NCBI GenBank assembly: GCA_026168455.1
Contig: CM047431.1
Span: 15,240,183 to 15,304,182 of the forward strand
Source: Theocolax elegans
Lineage: Eukaryota > Arthropoda > Insecta > Hymenoptera > Cerocephalidae
Length of the DNA stretch: 64,000 nt
Direction of reading: 5' to 3'
Shown here: positions 45,237-55,741 of the stretch, one piece after another
How the letters are laid out: the number at the start of each line of letters is the position of its first letter
Numbering within the stretch: the stretch's first letter is position 1
Program-made: the position numbers and the translations under genes
The notes under the pieces: model-generated
The model's input: only the letters and a program-made list of their open reading frames with translations
What the model was told of the DNA's origin: nothing
The model's database searches: none

Positions 45237-46929
45237 TCAAAAATAATTGCTTGTATATTTTGACAACTTAGTAAATAAAGAGAATGATGAAATAATACGA
45301 ATATTCTGAGGTAGTACCTCACTATATTGAGAATAAATTCTTAAATTAAAAAGGGAATTGATGGATAGGATAAGGAAAGGAGGGAACGTTGTCCATACCT
45401 GAAAATTAAAATAAAAATTAATATTCAGATAGAACATAGATATAAAGAAATAAATAATACAGGAAAAGATAAACAAATAATACTCATACCAGCACGAGCA
45501 ATGGTTATGCATTACTCGTGTTCACCTTTCTTATACTCCTTGTCACTAATGAAGCGAGGAAGTTCCACTGGCTAATCCTGAGGGATCGAACACGCCTTAG
45601 AATGAATACCTGAAAGTCATAATTAAGAATGAAACATTTATCGAATAGTATTAACTAATTGGAATTTAACTTACCTTATAACGTAGACTCCTCCTCCCTG
45701 GTGGGGACACACTTCCGCACTGGAACCGAGTACTCGTGGCGAATATCCTCCCTAACCATGTCGAAACCTATAAATATAGGAAATTATGATAAATTTAGTT
45801 ATAAGATAATGATTAAAGTTAATAAGAGGAAAAGATATAATAAATAAAGGAAAGTAAGATAATAGAGTAGGGTTAATATTATGCTTAACCTTTAGAGAGC
45901 CGGAAAACGCCTACAGGCGTAAACATTTTTTTCATAAGTACTCAATTTTTTTCATTTAAATAACTCAATTCAGGTGTGAGGGTTAACGAAGTCTCCAAAC
46001 ATGATTCTGCAACCAAAAAAATTAAATTCGAAATGGGGCATGCAATATGGCTAAGTTTCCAAGACATTTCTAGTTTCGATGTCAATCCTACTTGAAAATT
46101 ATGTGTAGGAGTTTCAGAAGTCACTAGTTACAAATTTTCATACAGAATGCTCATGTTTTTGGGATCGCTGAATCCGAATCTGAAGTCGGATTGACCTCAT
46201 AATCTCAGGGTCAAGGTCATTTTAAGGTCAAATTTGCAAAATGTCCATTTCGCTTGAAAATTATGTTTAGCAATAACCCGAAAGAATGTTTGAGGGGAAA
46301 AATTAGTAAACATGCTCGCTCTTGGCTTTACCCAGAATCAACGACGTGGACGTGGCGAACTCCTGATTCTATGTGTGTGTGTATGTATGTGTGTGGTGTG
46401 TATCTGTGTTGTGCAGTTTTCAAATGTAAAGAATAAAGAAACTCAGATATCGCCGGTTGATACGCCCTTTGTAATATTTTTCAAGTAATATTGATATAGA
46501 ATGACCGGATAAAACCTAAATACAGCTGAAAATAAAACAAATTGTGCATTTTAACGTTTTTCTGAAATTTTGAAAATTTCAGAATTCGACCTTACCGTAT
46601 CGGACCGGAATACGCCTCTAGGCGTAAGGGGTCTGACTCACCAACATCGCAACTTAGTTTGGCTCTAACTCAGGGACCTTAGACCACATTCCTATAGAAA
46701 AATACGATTTTCAAATTTTTCAAAATCCCGGCCCTCTAAAGGTTAATATGTGACAGGGAGAGGTTAGGAAAAAGTAAACATTGCAAAGTGAATAAATAAA
46801 ATGATGGTAAATAACTTAGCCCGAGCCATTCTCGTCACCGGTATTAAAAAGGATATTAAAAAGGAGATATTAATGGAATGGGTTATGGGTTTTTAATTAT
46901 GTTTACATGAGATGGATAGTATACTTACC
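45237..46929 (-). other. Spliced leader exons upstream of the piggyBac ORF
   Basis: On the minus strand four exon borders form a chain: donor GCAG|GTAAGTATAC at 46929; exon B 45767-45675 with ATTTATAG acceptor and AAG|GTAAGTT donor; exon C 45609-45526 with CTTTCAG acceptor and AAAG|GTGAAC donor; exon D from 45398 after ATTTTCAG. Exons B and C are 93 and 84 bp, both multiples of three and open in the same phase; the joined frame ends at 45237, five bases before the transposase ATG. The introns B-C and C-D are short (65 and 127 bp). The leader may be a non-coding 5' region with an upstream ORF, or captured host exons. Confidence 0.5.
45889..46742. mobile_element. 854-bp piggyBac-type MITE
   Basis: The ends are CCTTTAGAGAGCCGG and CCGGCCCTCTAAAGG with TTAA at 45885-45888 and 46743-46746. 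Just inside are GAAAACGCCTACAGGCGTAA and GAATACGCCTCTAGGCGTAA, short self-complementary words near each end. Its interior (about 46200-46350) shares stretches such as GACCCAGAATCAA-like and AAGGTCA words with piggyBac DNA at 42000-42170, so it may derive from a relative. It lies in the first leader intron. Confidence 0.88.
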
Positions 46930-47300
46930 TGCATACACCTGAAGATGATGGAAGCCGACGACGGAGATGAAATAACCGATAAAACGGACGGTGGCCTCAC
47001 ACCACGAGAAGACTCCTCAGCTGACGATCTCGATACCCGCACGAATCCATGTACACCAGTACCGTCGGTTCGCACCAGGTCGTCGTATAAACAACACTAC
47101 ACCTCTCTCTCTCTCTCCAATACGCACGAACTCGAGAGAGACAGCGAGAAGCACGCGCGACATGCCGATACTGCACGCATGCGTACAGGTGGCAATAGAG
47201 AGTACGGGCGAAAGCGAGATAGAAATACTAATCCTGCATTAGTGGAGGCGCACGCCGTATTATTGACGGAAAAATTCTTAATTAAACTGTGTTAAATAAT
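46930..47300 (-). promoter_or_regulatory. GC-rich region upstream of the leader, possible promoter
   Basis: The stretch is GC-rich with a CT microsatellite (about 47101-47118) and CGAGAGAGAC words, set in AT-rich DNA. It lies directly before the first donor of the leader chain on the minus strand. A plus-strand ORF of 127 codons (46912-47295) covers the same area but crosses the splice signals in the antisense direction; I take it as chance. No TATA or initiator element can be fixed. Confidence 0.3.
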
Positions 47301-48209
47301 AGAATACGGATAATTAATGATAGTGAGTTTCTCTGTGTACTTTAGTACACATACTATATAGAATAGATTACGGGAATCTCGGGCTAGGTAATTATTAATA
47401 ATTAATATTAAGAGGAATAAAATTATATGTATGATGGAGTGATTGACGTGATGGAAGTAGGATTATTAATTTGGTTAAATATATGAATCGGCGAGGAGTT
47501 ATATGTACATAAATGAAGTGTGAGAATCAATAAATATTATTTTTCTTCCTGATATACGCATATACATATTTAATACCTCCTTATTCACGACGAGACCATC
47601 AACCCGCCATTTTATCGTTGGCGAAATCGGACCACGTGTAGGTAGGAGTATTAGCTCTACCGGTAGCCGGCTTTTAAAATAAATACGTAATTAGATTTTC
47701 CGTACCCGAGACAACGATTATAATAAACTGATGTTAATCAAGGTTTGTATCATTCTACGAACAATCGACTTTAAAGATAAATAAATTATTAATAATAAAT
47801 ATAAAAAATATTATTCGTGACTAGCGTTCCGAGAATTCTATCATTTTTTGATAGAAAACGCTACGTCATAATATTATCAATAAAAAATCTTCCGCAAGAA
47901 AAATCACTATATGTTGATCTGCCAAGAAACTAATAGTAATAAATAGTTCAAATAATCACTATGTTTTATCAAACGCAACACTATTTGTTTCGTATTCAAA
48001 GCAATAAAATACGTTGGTATACCAATTTTCAAGTCGAAATACCGAATAAAAAATTTGACCTTGAAATCACTATTTCAAGGTCAAATATACTTTTTAGAAT
48101 GATAACACTATGTTCCCTGTATTCAACATATAATATTACCCCCGAAACAATTCCAAAATAATATGATACCAAAGTGGTCGATATATCGACCAGTCCCGTC
48201 CTTAAAAGG
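47301..48209. other. Right-hand subterminal part of the piggyBac element
   Basis: AT-rich DNA with no gene. At about 48056-48083 TTTGACCTTGAAAT and ATTTCAAGGTCAAA form a hairpin, followed by the GGTCGATATATCGACC palindrome near the terminus. Confidence 0.5.
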
Positions 48210-48213
48210 TTAA

Positions 48214-48300
48214 CCTATCTCCCTCTCCGAGCTAAAGCCATGAATTATTCATTTGTAACCACAGCATAATAAACTTCCTCCTCGTTATTTTAACGTCGGT
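48214..48300 (+). pseudogene. LINE thumb-region fragment, 3' part
   Basis: Directly after TTAA (48210-48213) the plus strand reads YLPLRAKAMNYSFVTTA, matching YLPPRTAALNNSFIITA in the LINE at 52.2 kb. It follows on from the fragment at 41520-41789, so the two were one piece before the piggyBac insertion. Confidence 0.75.
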
Positions 48301-49070
48301 CTTTTCATGTTCCCAACTAGATACTAATCAGTAACGGAGGTCATACGATGCCTTTGTGAAGGAAGCACATGTTTAAATTTCTTATGATTGTTATGTTATA
48401 AAAAAAGCAAAAGTTATATATGTGTTCATTTTAAGAACATCAAAAACCTCTTTATAATAATTGTTAAAAATTCTGCATGAAAGTCGTGAAAATTCAAACT
48501 TTAGGAAAACGACATTAAAAATGTAGAGATTAGAATAGGCCAATTTTTATTATGAGGTCCATAACCAATATTTTTCACCTAGTAAAGTGCTTTTTGGCGA
48601 TGATCACCCGTGGATCATCTCTTATAAGATTGATTTGCATTATTTTGAAGATATAGTACTTAACATTGTTTAAAAACTACTTTATACTACACAAATTTCA
48701 CGTATCATATACCATTGTATATTGTTTAATATGGAGGATTAAGTGTCTATTGAAGATATTTTTATTTAGTCACAACATGCTGTATACTATAATTGATATT
48801 AATTTATGAAATATCTATTGATTTTAATGATACAAAGTCACATTGTCAAAATGCCTATAATATTTTGGATGTTTTGTTTAATCTACATGACAATTTAAAA
48901 ATAATTTCGATACATTGATGTAAACAAAATGAAATTAAGAAATACATTGAATAAACTTTATGCGGTTCTGCAATTAAACAAAATAATAATGCTTTAATTC
49001 GAGGTACTATAGGATTTTATTGTAATATTTTAATTAGCAAAAATGCACTTAATTAATTATTTCAACCTAG

Positions 49071-49218
49071 ATTCTTCTCCCGTAAAGTCAAATCATCTGA
49101 CGTAAACGCAAAAACACCCGAAAGGACATTACTTCGAGGAGATGTTTTATTGAATCCAAAATGGACAACCGCCACTAAAATGGAATCAAACAAATCTGCA
49201 GCTATTCGCGTTTCTTCT
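49071..49218 (+). CDS. Next exon of the same host gene, unidentified
   Basis: The 148-bp exon has acceptor TTTCAACCTAG|A and donor TTCT|GTAAGT. Its first base completes the Arg codon left open by the exon at 39537, after which 49 codons are open: FFSRKVKSSDVNAKTPERTL, RGDVLLNPKWTTATKMESNK and AAIRVSS. The junction is thus SPFR-FFSRK. The exon ends in phase 0. Basic and Ser/Thr-rich content continues the disordered character. No domain is recognised, and the next exon is not seen before the window ends in repeats. Confidence 0.8.
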
Positions 49219-50039
49219 GTAAGTAAAAATTTAACTTTTATCTAGGTAGGAATTCTGCACGATTATTACGAAGATAATATTCTATACAAAAAAAACCATA
49301 ACTTTTAGTGATGGCTAAATTCGAATTCGTAGTCTATTTAAACTTATTATATCCGATTAAGTAGTTCAATGATCACCTTGGGCAGTTATTCTATGACTGT
49401 ATAGAGTCTTCCTATTGAACAATATTGCAGAGTTACCATTTAGGGTTTTTCTGTCCTCTATTATCTAATGTAAATGAGGTCATACTGTGTGAGTGCAACA
49501 AAGAAAAAATACCTCTATCTGGCAACACTGCAACATTGTACCGTCTTACTGACAGTATTTCATTGGCTTGGAGCCCTTGTCATTCATCTTTGGTAATTTT
49601 CCGGTACCATCGTAGATCTTTGTTGCCAGAAATAGTTCTAAGTATTAGAATTACAAAAATTGTCAAGCCGAATGTAGGATCGATCAATCACAATTAGAGA
49701 TCAGTATACTGAAGCCCCTTACGTGGGTATACCGCACTACGACGGTTAGTCTAGAGCCATAGTCCGTACAATTCAACTTAACTCTGGGATTTAGTGCGCT
49801 TACATTCAATCTGCATTGAACCGTGAGGCTTACCCAAGCCCTGTATTTTATACATTTGAAGTGAAGCCGTTCGAATGGAAAAGTATGACATTTTTGAAGA
49901 TTAGAGTATGGTATGAGAAAGTCCTGTAAAACCGTTAGAGGACAGGAAATTGGTATTTTTTGTTTCTGTCACTTTTATATAAAAATTGAGTTAACCAAGT
50001 ATAAGTGTTTGAGTTTTAATATACTTTTTGGTTTGATCT
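49219..50039. other. Intronic or intergenic DNA, nothing assigned
   Basis: A 90-codon plus-strand ORF at 49425-49697 shows no family signature. No repeats with clear ends were noticed. Confidence 0.45.
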
Positions 50040-50440
50040 TCACAATAATCACATTACCGGTTCTTGCTTAATCCAAAGCGGTGCGGTAAGTTTTAAAAGA
50101 TTCGTCTCCGGTTAAAAACTGCAATATGTAGTGGTTTAGCTTCAACCAATCTTGTTATATCCTGTCATCTGCAGATACTTGTGTCTCTCTAATTCAACCT
50201 CTCTTGGCACCTTTGTAATGAATTGCTTTAAAACGTTTCCTTTTTTCGGCTGTTCTTTCCATGGGTATCCACTATAAGCGCTCTTGATGGACAGTAGTCA
50301 AGAGAACATCATGGTTTCGTCCGATGTGACAATGAGCTACTTTCTTATATAAATCGATGGAAAGAGCAGCCGATAACACCTAAAGCTCCTTATACGAGAC
50401 AGTGCTGTAAGCTTTTGATGTCCAGATAAGAGTCATTGTT
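50040..50440 (-). pseudogene. R1-type LINE C-terminal fragment
   Basis: The minus strand reads KAYSTVSYKEL, later LSAALSIDLYKK, then LNHYILQFLTGDESFKTYRT. This order matches the end of R1-clade ORF2 (AYRTVStdAllvLag.pPidLl ... HYLTQFLTGHG.F..Yl). Stops are frequent, and the terminal CCHC knuckle is not recovered. It is unrelated to the CR1-like copies further right. Confidence 0.65.
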
Positions 50441-51143
50441 AACACTATTACACTATATAATTTCAGTCTCGTAATAATCCTAAGTCATTTTTAAAGGGAT
50501 TAGGTTTTTTCAAAACATCTTCTTATACATATTAGTAATTTTAAATTATTTGCACTACTTGCTATTTTGGCATTAGTATAAACGTATAATTAATAGCATC
50601 TCTGATGCGTCGCACTATAATTGAAAACAAAAGTAAGCAAATTTATTAAAAACAAATATAATTTTGCGCACAAATTGAGGTTATGTGTGATCTATACCTT
50701 TCCATAGTAGTTAAGTCCATAATCAACATCTATTTTTAAAAAGCTAAATAAATTAAATAAATAAATTAGAAACAGCCCAAAATAATGTAACACACAATAA
50801 CACATATTTAGCAAAAGGCAGTCAAATTGGTAAAATAACGAAATCTCAATTGTATCACAGACGGTTAATAACAAACAATTCAAATCTCTCGCTTCACGTT
50901 CTTAGAGACACCTGTGCGATCAATCGAAATTAGTTCAGTCGAACAGACATCTCCACTGTCCGGGGGAAATTTAAAATATCTTACATGTACATAATAAATT
51001 AAACAACACACATCACTCGAATCTGTAATTAAATTTGATTAAATTAATGTGATAATTTATTTATAAATTATAAGCTTAGATGATCAATAAATAAATTTAT
51101 TTAGAGTGTAAAAAATGTAATAATTCACTTTTAAAGTTGCCGC
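50441..51143. other. AT-rich DNA, nothing assigned
   Basis: Only short AT-driven ORFs occur (for example 50692-50883 minus). A 13-bp T/A-rich interval separates it from the minisatellite that follows. Confidence 0.45.
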
Positions 51144-51230
51144 GTCGCGCATGCTCAAATTGTCAATCGCGCATGCTCCAATTGTCAATGGCGTATGCTC
51201 CGATTACCAATCGCGCATATTTGCAATCGA
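51144..51230 (+). repeat. Degenerate 22-bp repeat, four copies
   Basis: Units close to CGCGCATGCTCCAATTGTCAAT are repeated from 51144, with drift in the last copies (CGTATGCTCCGATTACC, CGCGCATATTTGCAATCG). Confidence 0.75.
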
Positions 51231-51312
51231 TCAACGCAGAACTTGATCTATAGCTAGGCACTTTTTGATAAATATAGTTTAAGGTTATGTCACTAAAGAA
51301 AGATATTTTTTC

Positions 51313-51840
51313 TCACAATTTAGATTTTAATTTAATATTATTAATAATGTTACTATAATGTTGGCTAAGATTCTTTGTATCATCTTTTACATTTATTGTA
51401 TTAATTTCTGACTTGATATGGATCATTTCCGATATTAGTCTTTTATGCCAATTCTTTTCAGTGTCTAATACTTTTACGTCACTAAAATTAAAGGAATGAT
51501 TATTCGTGAACATATGATCATTAATTACATAATGAGAATCTGGCTTATGTATATTGGCTTGATGCTCTTTAATTCGGCACTGTAACTGTCTTTTTGTTTC
51601 ACCTACATAGCAAATCTTACATTCTTTGCGGTTAATTTTGTAAACAACATTAGTTTTTGTTAATTTATCTGTAGCATCCTTGCCCCTTACAATAACATTA
51701 CCAAATTTTATTGTACACTTTTTTATTGTATCACTTTAATAGCTTTTTCTTTCATAGCGCCTGATACTTGTTCTAAGTCATTTTTATAATTTGTATAAAA
51801 TTTGGTGTTTATTCATTTCCGCATCTTTAAAGTAAAGCAG
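51313..51840 (-). pseudogene. Penelope-like element, GIY-YIG endonuclease end
   Basis: A minus-strand frame of about 137 codons (51725-51313) reads NVVYKINRKECKICYVGETK, RQLQCRIKEHQANIHKP and HYVINDHMF. This is the GIY-YIG nuclease of Penelope-like retroelements: the first strand (VYKI), a CxxC-type pair in KECKIC, YVGETKRQL with the catalytic Arg, and the H at KEHQ. The upstream linker (51720-51840, ending in another frame) is partly kept. The reverse transcriptase is missing, so the copy is 5'-truncated. It adjoins the 3' end of the next LINE. Confidence 0.85.
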
Positions 51841-52167
51841 TTCAGTTTACAGAATAAAATAATAACAAAAGTTATTTACAAAATAAAAACTAAATAACAA
51901 AAATAACAAATAAATAAATAATAAAATTATAAAATTAATATAAAATGTGATATAACAAAATAAAGATAAAATAACAATATAAAGCAACGAACAGCGCCAA
52001 AATAAAAGGATATGAAATACAAAAATATAAAATAAATACTGAACTAGATACACGCAGAACATAGAGAAAAAGTAACAAGTAATCGGCGGAATACAATAAA
52101 ATAAAATAAGCGCTCAGAAGTCCGGAAAGAAAGGGCAGATGATTCCCTCATTTCTAATCCTCACCTC

Positions 52168-55093
52168 CTAAACCTGTCGATCGAGCTCAGAAAGATACGA
52201 TGAAAGGGATGATTTGTAGGAACTAAAGAGGAGAGGGTCAAAATTGGTGAAAGGGAGGTGATTGATGAGGCGAGAGGCAGTGATAATGAAGGAATTATTA
52301 AGGGCTGCAGTTCTAGGAGGAAGATAAAAAAGGGACAAGGGTGGGCGGCGTGAGGAAGAACGGGATGGAAATGAAGCGTTGCGAATAATGAAGTGACGAG
52401 CAATGTAGAAAGGAGATTTATGCGAAATGATGTTATAAGCACAGGTAGCAATGAAAAGGGATCTCCTAAGCTCGACCGACAGCCAACCTAGCTTAAGACG
52501 GTATGGTGTCACATGTTCACGCCACGGAATATTTCCCCACACAAAACAAACGCAAGTATTCAATAATCGCTGTAGCTTTAAATGTCTAGTAGCATCCAGG
52601 TCGTGAAAAACCACGCAAGCGTAATCGAAGTGCGGGAAAATCAGAGCCTCGACAAGGCTCTTTCTGTTCCGACGCGACAGCGCTCGTTTAAAAAATGTTA
52701 AGGAGTGAAGAACTCCATGAACCCGCTGAGATACAGACGCGACCTGACGAGACCAGTCCAGGGTAGGTGTAATCCAAAGGCCAAGTGATTTGACTTCAGA
52801 CTCATAGTCAAGGAAATTATTCCCTATTGCAATCTTCGGGGCAGTATCCAAGTCAATGCGCGAAATATAGGCCTGACTGCCCAAGATCATCATCTTCGTC
52901 TTTTTCACATTCAAATTCAGTCCATTTGACCTCGCCCAGTTATCCACCGCATTTGCATCTTCCGAAATTTTCTGTACACACTGAGCAAGATCGGATGGAT
53001 AAAACGAGTAATAGATCTGGGTGTCATCCGCGAAAATAATGTAGTCTGAATGTCTTTAAACACGTGGGAGGTCATTAATAAAAATAGAAAATAACAGTGA
53101 ACCAAGGACACTGCCCTGTGGAACCCCCCTAGACGTGTCGAGCCAGGCCGAGCCTGCCCCCAGTTCATCCACCACCGTTTGAGTGCGGCAAACTAGGTAA
53201 TGGTAGAACCAGATGATAACCGTATCGGAACAACCTAAAGAGCGAAATAACGAAGTAGTAAGTCATGTGGCACCGAGTCAAACGCTTTTGAAAAATCAAA
53301 CAAAATGAGAATGGTGATCATGCGTTTGTCTATGGCTGTCCTAATATCATCCAAGACACCGATCAGAGCCGTCTGAGTACTATGCCCTCGGCGGAAGCCT
53401 GCTTGTCTCTCAATAGTTAAATTATTACTATTAAGATACTCAGTGAGTTGTTCATGAACTACCTTTTCTAAAATTTTGGATACTTCACAGAGCTTTGCAA
53501 TGGGCCTAGTGTCAGACGGTGAGATCACCCTGTTCGAGTTTGCCAAAGGAAAAAGAAAGAGACTTAGTCCAAGGCTTTGGAAAATATTCAGTTGAGAGAC
53601 AAATTAAATAATTCAGCTAGATAAGGAGCTGATTGAGCAGCTATAAGTTTTAGCATTGGAATAGAAATTCCATCGTGGCCTGTAGCTTTGGAGGTGGCCC
53701 TGGATATAGTAGACAGGACTTTACGTGAGGTGATAGGGACAAAATGAAAGGAAGTTAAAGGATAAGATAAGGGTAAGATGTCTCGTGATGAGATGAGAGA
53801 CTGAAGTTGATTAAATAAGATAGGAAAGGTTAAATAAGAAATAAAAGCATAATGGATGTTGAGCTGATCAAGTGAAAAAATGTTGAGAGGTGATTGTACA
53901 GATTTAGACTCGGATTTGATTTTGTTATTAAAATGTAAAAATTGACTGGAGTCTATGTCATTTCTAACAAGATTACGTAGATCTTTGTAAGTCTGATAGT
54001 CCGAGCTCAGGCCAGTGACCAAGTATCTTTTATACGCCATGTTGCGAGCCTTAATATTTTGCTTAATGTGCGGTGTAATCCAAGATTTACTGAAGTTTTT
54101 AATGGTGATGAGTTTAGCAGGAGCGAGTGAATCAAATGTATGTAGGATAGCTGAAACTAGATTTGAAAGTAGGATGTTGATGGGAGTGGGGGACGAAGAA
54201 GATGGCATCAGCAAACTTTGTGAAGAAAAAGGTGAACGGCCAGACGACGTAGTTGAAGGGTGAGAGACTGATGACGTAGACGACACAGTGGTAGTGCAAG
54301 AGAGAGATAAAGGATGATTAAATGTATCAGAAAAAAGAACAGCCACCGCCGGCGGATCAATTAGAGCAAGGTTCCATGACCAAATCCTCTTTACAGCCGG
54401 CAATGGTTTGATAATATCTAATGCAAGTACTGAAAGGAACTGATGACTTAGTATAAATATAGACTGGCGGAGGATTACGTGTAATAAATAGATCGAGCCA
54501 TCTATGAGATAAATGGGTGGATGAGTGCGTATGATGTGTAGGATCGGATTTAATAAGGAAATGGTTTAGTGAATCTAAATAGGAATCCAACATGGCGGAT
54601 GCCCCATCTTTATTACACATGTTAATATTAAAATCGCCGCTGATGACTACCTGGTCGCAAGTATGTAAATAATTTGTCAACGTATCAAAAAATTTAGACG
54701 GGTATGCCGCTGTGGGCCTCCTATAAACAACACAAAACAGCAGCGAACTGGTTTTATTGAGAACTTGAAAAATCATAAACTCTGGGGTGTTGGAAAAAAC
54801 GGGGTCGGAGTGAGCCACAAGTATAACATCAAGATTATTCTTGAAATAGGCCGAAATACCCCCCCCCCCCCATCCTTACCAACCCGGTTCAGTCTGTGGA
54901 AGGTTTAATCAGGAAGGCCCAACATGTTGGAGGAGTCATGTTCCGTGAGAAAGGTTTCCGAGAAAGCAACGATATCATGATTAGATGGAAGAACTAGTGA
55001 CTCAATGGATGAAAAGTGTCTTTTTAGGCGGTTCAAATTAACATGAAAAATGGAGAATGAAGTGTTAGTAGGTGATGACGCCTGTTCCGACAA
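52168..55093 (-). pseudogene. LINE ORF2 (endonuclease-reverse transcriptase), frameshifted
   Basis: The endonuclease starts FSIFHVNLNRLKRHFSSIES (55050) and continues at 54818-54357 with VVISGDFNINMCN and HRWLDLFITR. The linker is 54403-53588 and has TGHDGISIPMLKL. The RT palm is 53546-53235 with QAGFRRGHSTQTALIG and LFDFSKAFDSVPHD. The catalytic box is an intact FADD (YIIFADDTQIYYSF, near 53020) but lies between frameshifts. The thumb and C-terminus are at 52947-52168 and end LSELDRQV. At least four frameshifts make it inactive. Confidence 0.9.
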
Positions 55094-55096
55094 CCT

Positions 55097-55671
55097 TCAT
55101 TGGGAAGGAGGATAATTATGAATTGAAAGGTTATTTATGTCTGATTCAGAGCGAATCAGAAAAAGCTGCCCTCCCTTCGTTTCACGCATAATAACCGTGT
55201 AGCTTTTAACTAAAGGCCTCGCGAAACCCAAGTCAACGGAACGAGGCAGTGCTTTACTTAAAAGGACGTGTAATTCCTTGGGCCATAGCGCACGCAAAAA
55301 AACCGACGAGCCTCCACCCACACCAAAGAGGGAATCGGCTGACAAACCCTTGAGAAGGCGTGCCCTCTCTAAAACAAGTTCCCCGGTTGAAACCCGGGAG
55401 GAAATCCGGAAAACAATTCCCTTATTGTTATTACTACTAACGCCTGCGGTCAAAGTCGCCGATCCTGGATCTTAATTTCCTGGCTTATTCCGGACAAGCC
55501 AGGGACGAATATCTATTACTTGTGAGCAAACGCGGGGGAGGTTGATGGCAGTTAAGACTTTATCAACTGTCTCCTCTTCCGAAAAGGCCATATTCGCAGG
55601 GATACCGAGCAGCAACAATCGCAGGTATCTGAAGAGAATGTCACTGCCGACACCGCCGATAACGACTGGCT

Positions 55672-55675
<4 letters not shown>
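55097..55675 (-). pseudogene. LINE ORF1, C-terminal half
   Basis: Two minus-strand pieces are present: one with LLLLGIPANMAFSEEETVDK and VIDIRPWL, equivalent to the RRM-like part of the ORF1 at 31494, and 55453-55097 with GIVFRISSRVSTGEL and SLFGVGGGSSVFLRALWP, equivalent to its C-terminal region. The zinc finger and coiled coil are missing. A short gap with a stop separates the pieces. Confidence 0.8.

Positions 55676-55736
<61 letters not shown>
55676..55736 (+). repeat. (GA)30 microsatellite
   Basis: A run of about 30 GA units lies exactly between the 5'-truncated end of one LINE and the 3' tail of the next; the tail itself ends in ATTC-type repeats. Open frames across it are artefacts. 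Confidence 0.95.

Positions 55737-55741
<5 letters not shown>

Larger units (their letters stand above)
41794..48209 (-). mobile_element. 6.4 kb piggyBac element with nested insertions
   Basis: Termini are CCTTTAAGGACGGGG at 41794 and CCCGTCCTTAAAAGG ending at 48209, inverted with a 1-bp length change, and both flanked by TTAA. A GGTCGATATRTCGACC palindrome lies close to both ends. The transposase gene runs on the minus strand. The element is far longer than usual autonomous piggyBac elements (about 2.5 kb); the excess comes from an LTR-like insertion with a SINE inside (43406-44855), an 854-bp MITE (45889-46742) and a long upstream region with splice sites. The split LINE on the two sides confirms a single insertion event. 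Confidence 0.88.
39538..49070 (+). other. 9.5 kb intron filled with transposable elements
   Basis: The intron starts GTGAGT and ends TTATTTCAACCTAG. From 39538 to about 41340 it is AT-rich and empty of features that I can support. It then carries a LINE scrap split by a 6.4 kb piggyBac element, and after 48300 AT-rich DNA again. No further exon in the host frame was noticed. Confidence 0.7.
51841..55675 (-). mobile_element. CR1-like LINE, 5'-truncated, minus strand
   Basis: From right to left the element has the end of ORF1 (55675-55097), ORF2 (55093-52168) and an A-rich 3' tail to about 51841. ORF1 and ORF2 match the plus-strand LINE at 31-36 kb in domain order and many motifs but are a distinct subfamily. 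The 5' limit coincides with a GA microsatellite. Confidence 0.82.

Noticed and set aside
46912..47295. 127-codon plus-strand ORF with acidic content as a gene
   Set aside because: It lies antisense to a strong chain of minus-strand splice sites, has no splice support on its own strand and crosses a CT microsatellite.
50040..50440. mariner-type transposase on the minus strand
   Set aside because: The words first suggested a transposase, but the order AYSTVS ... LSIDLYKK ... HYILQFLTG fits the C-terminal end of R1-type LINE ORF2 much better.
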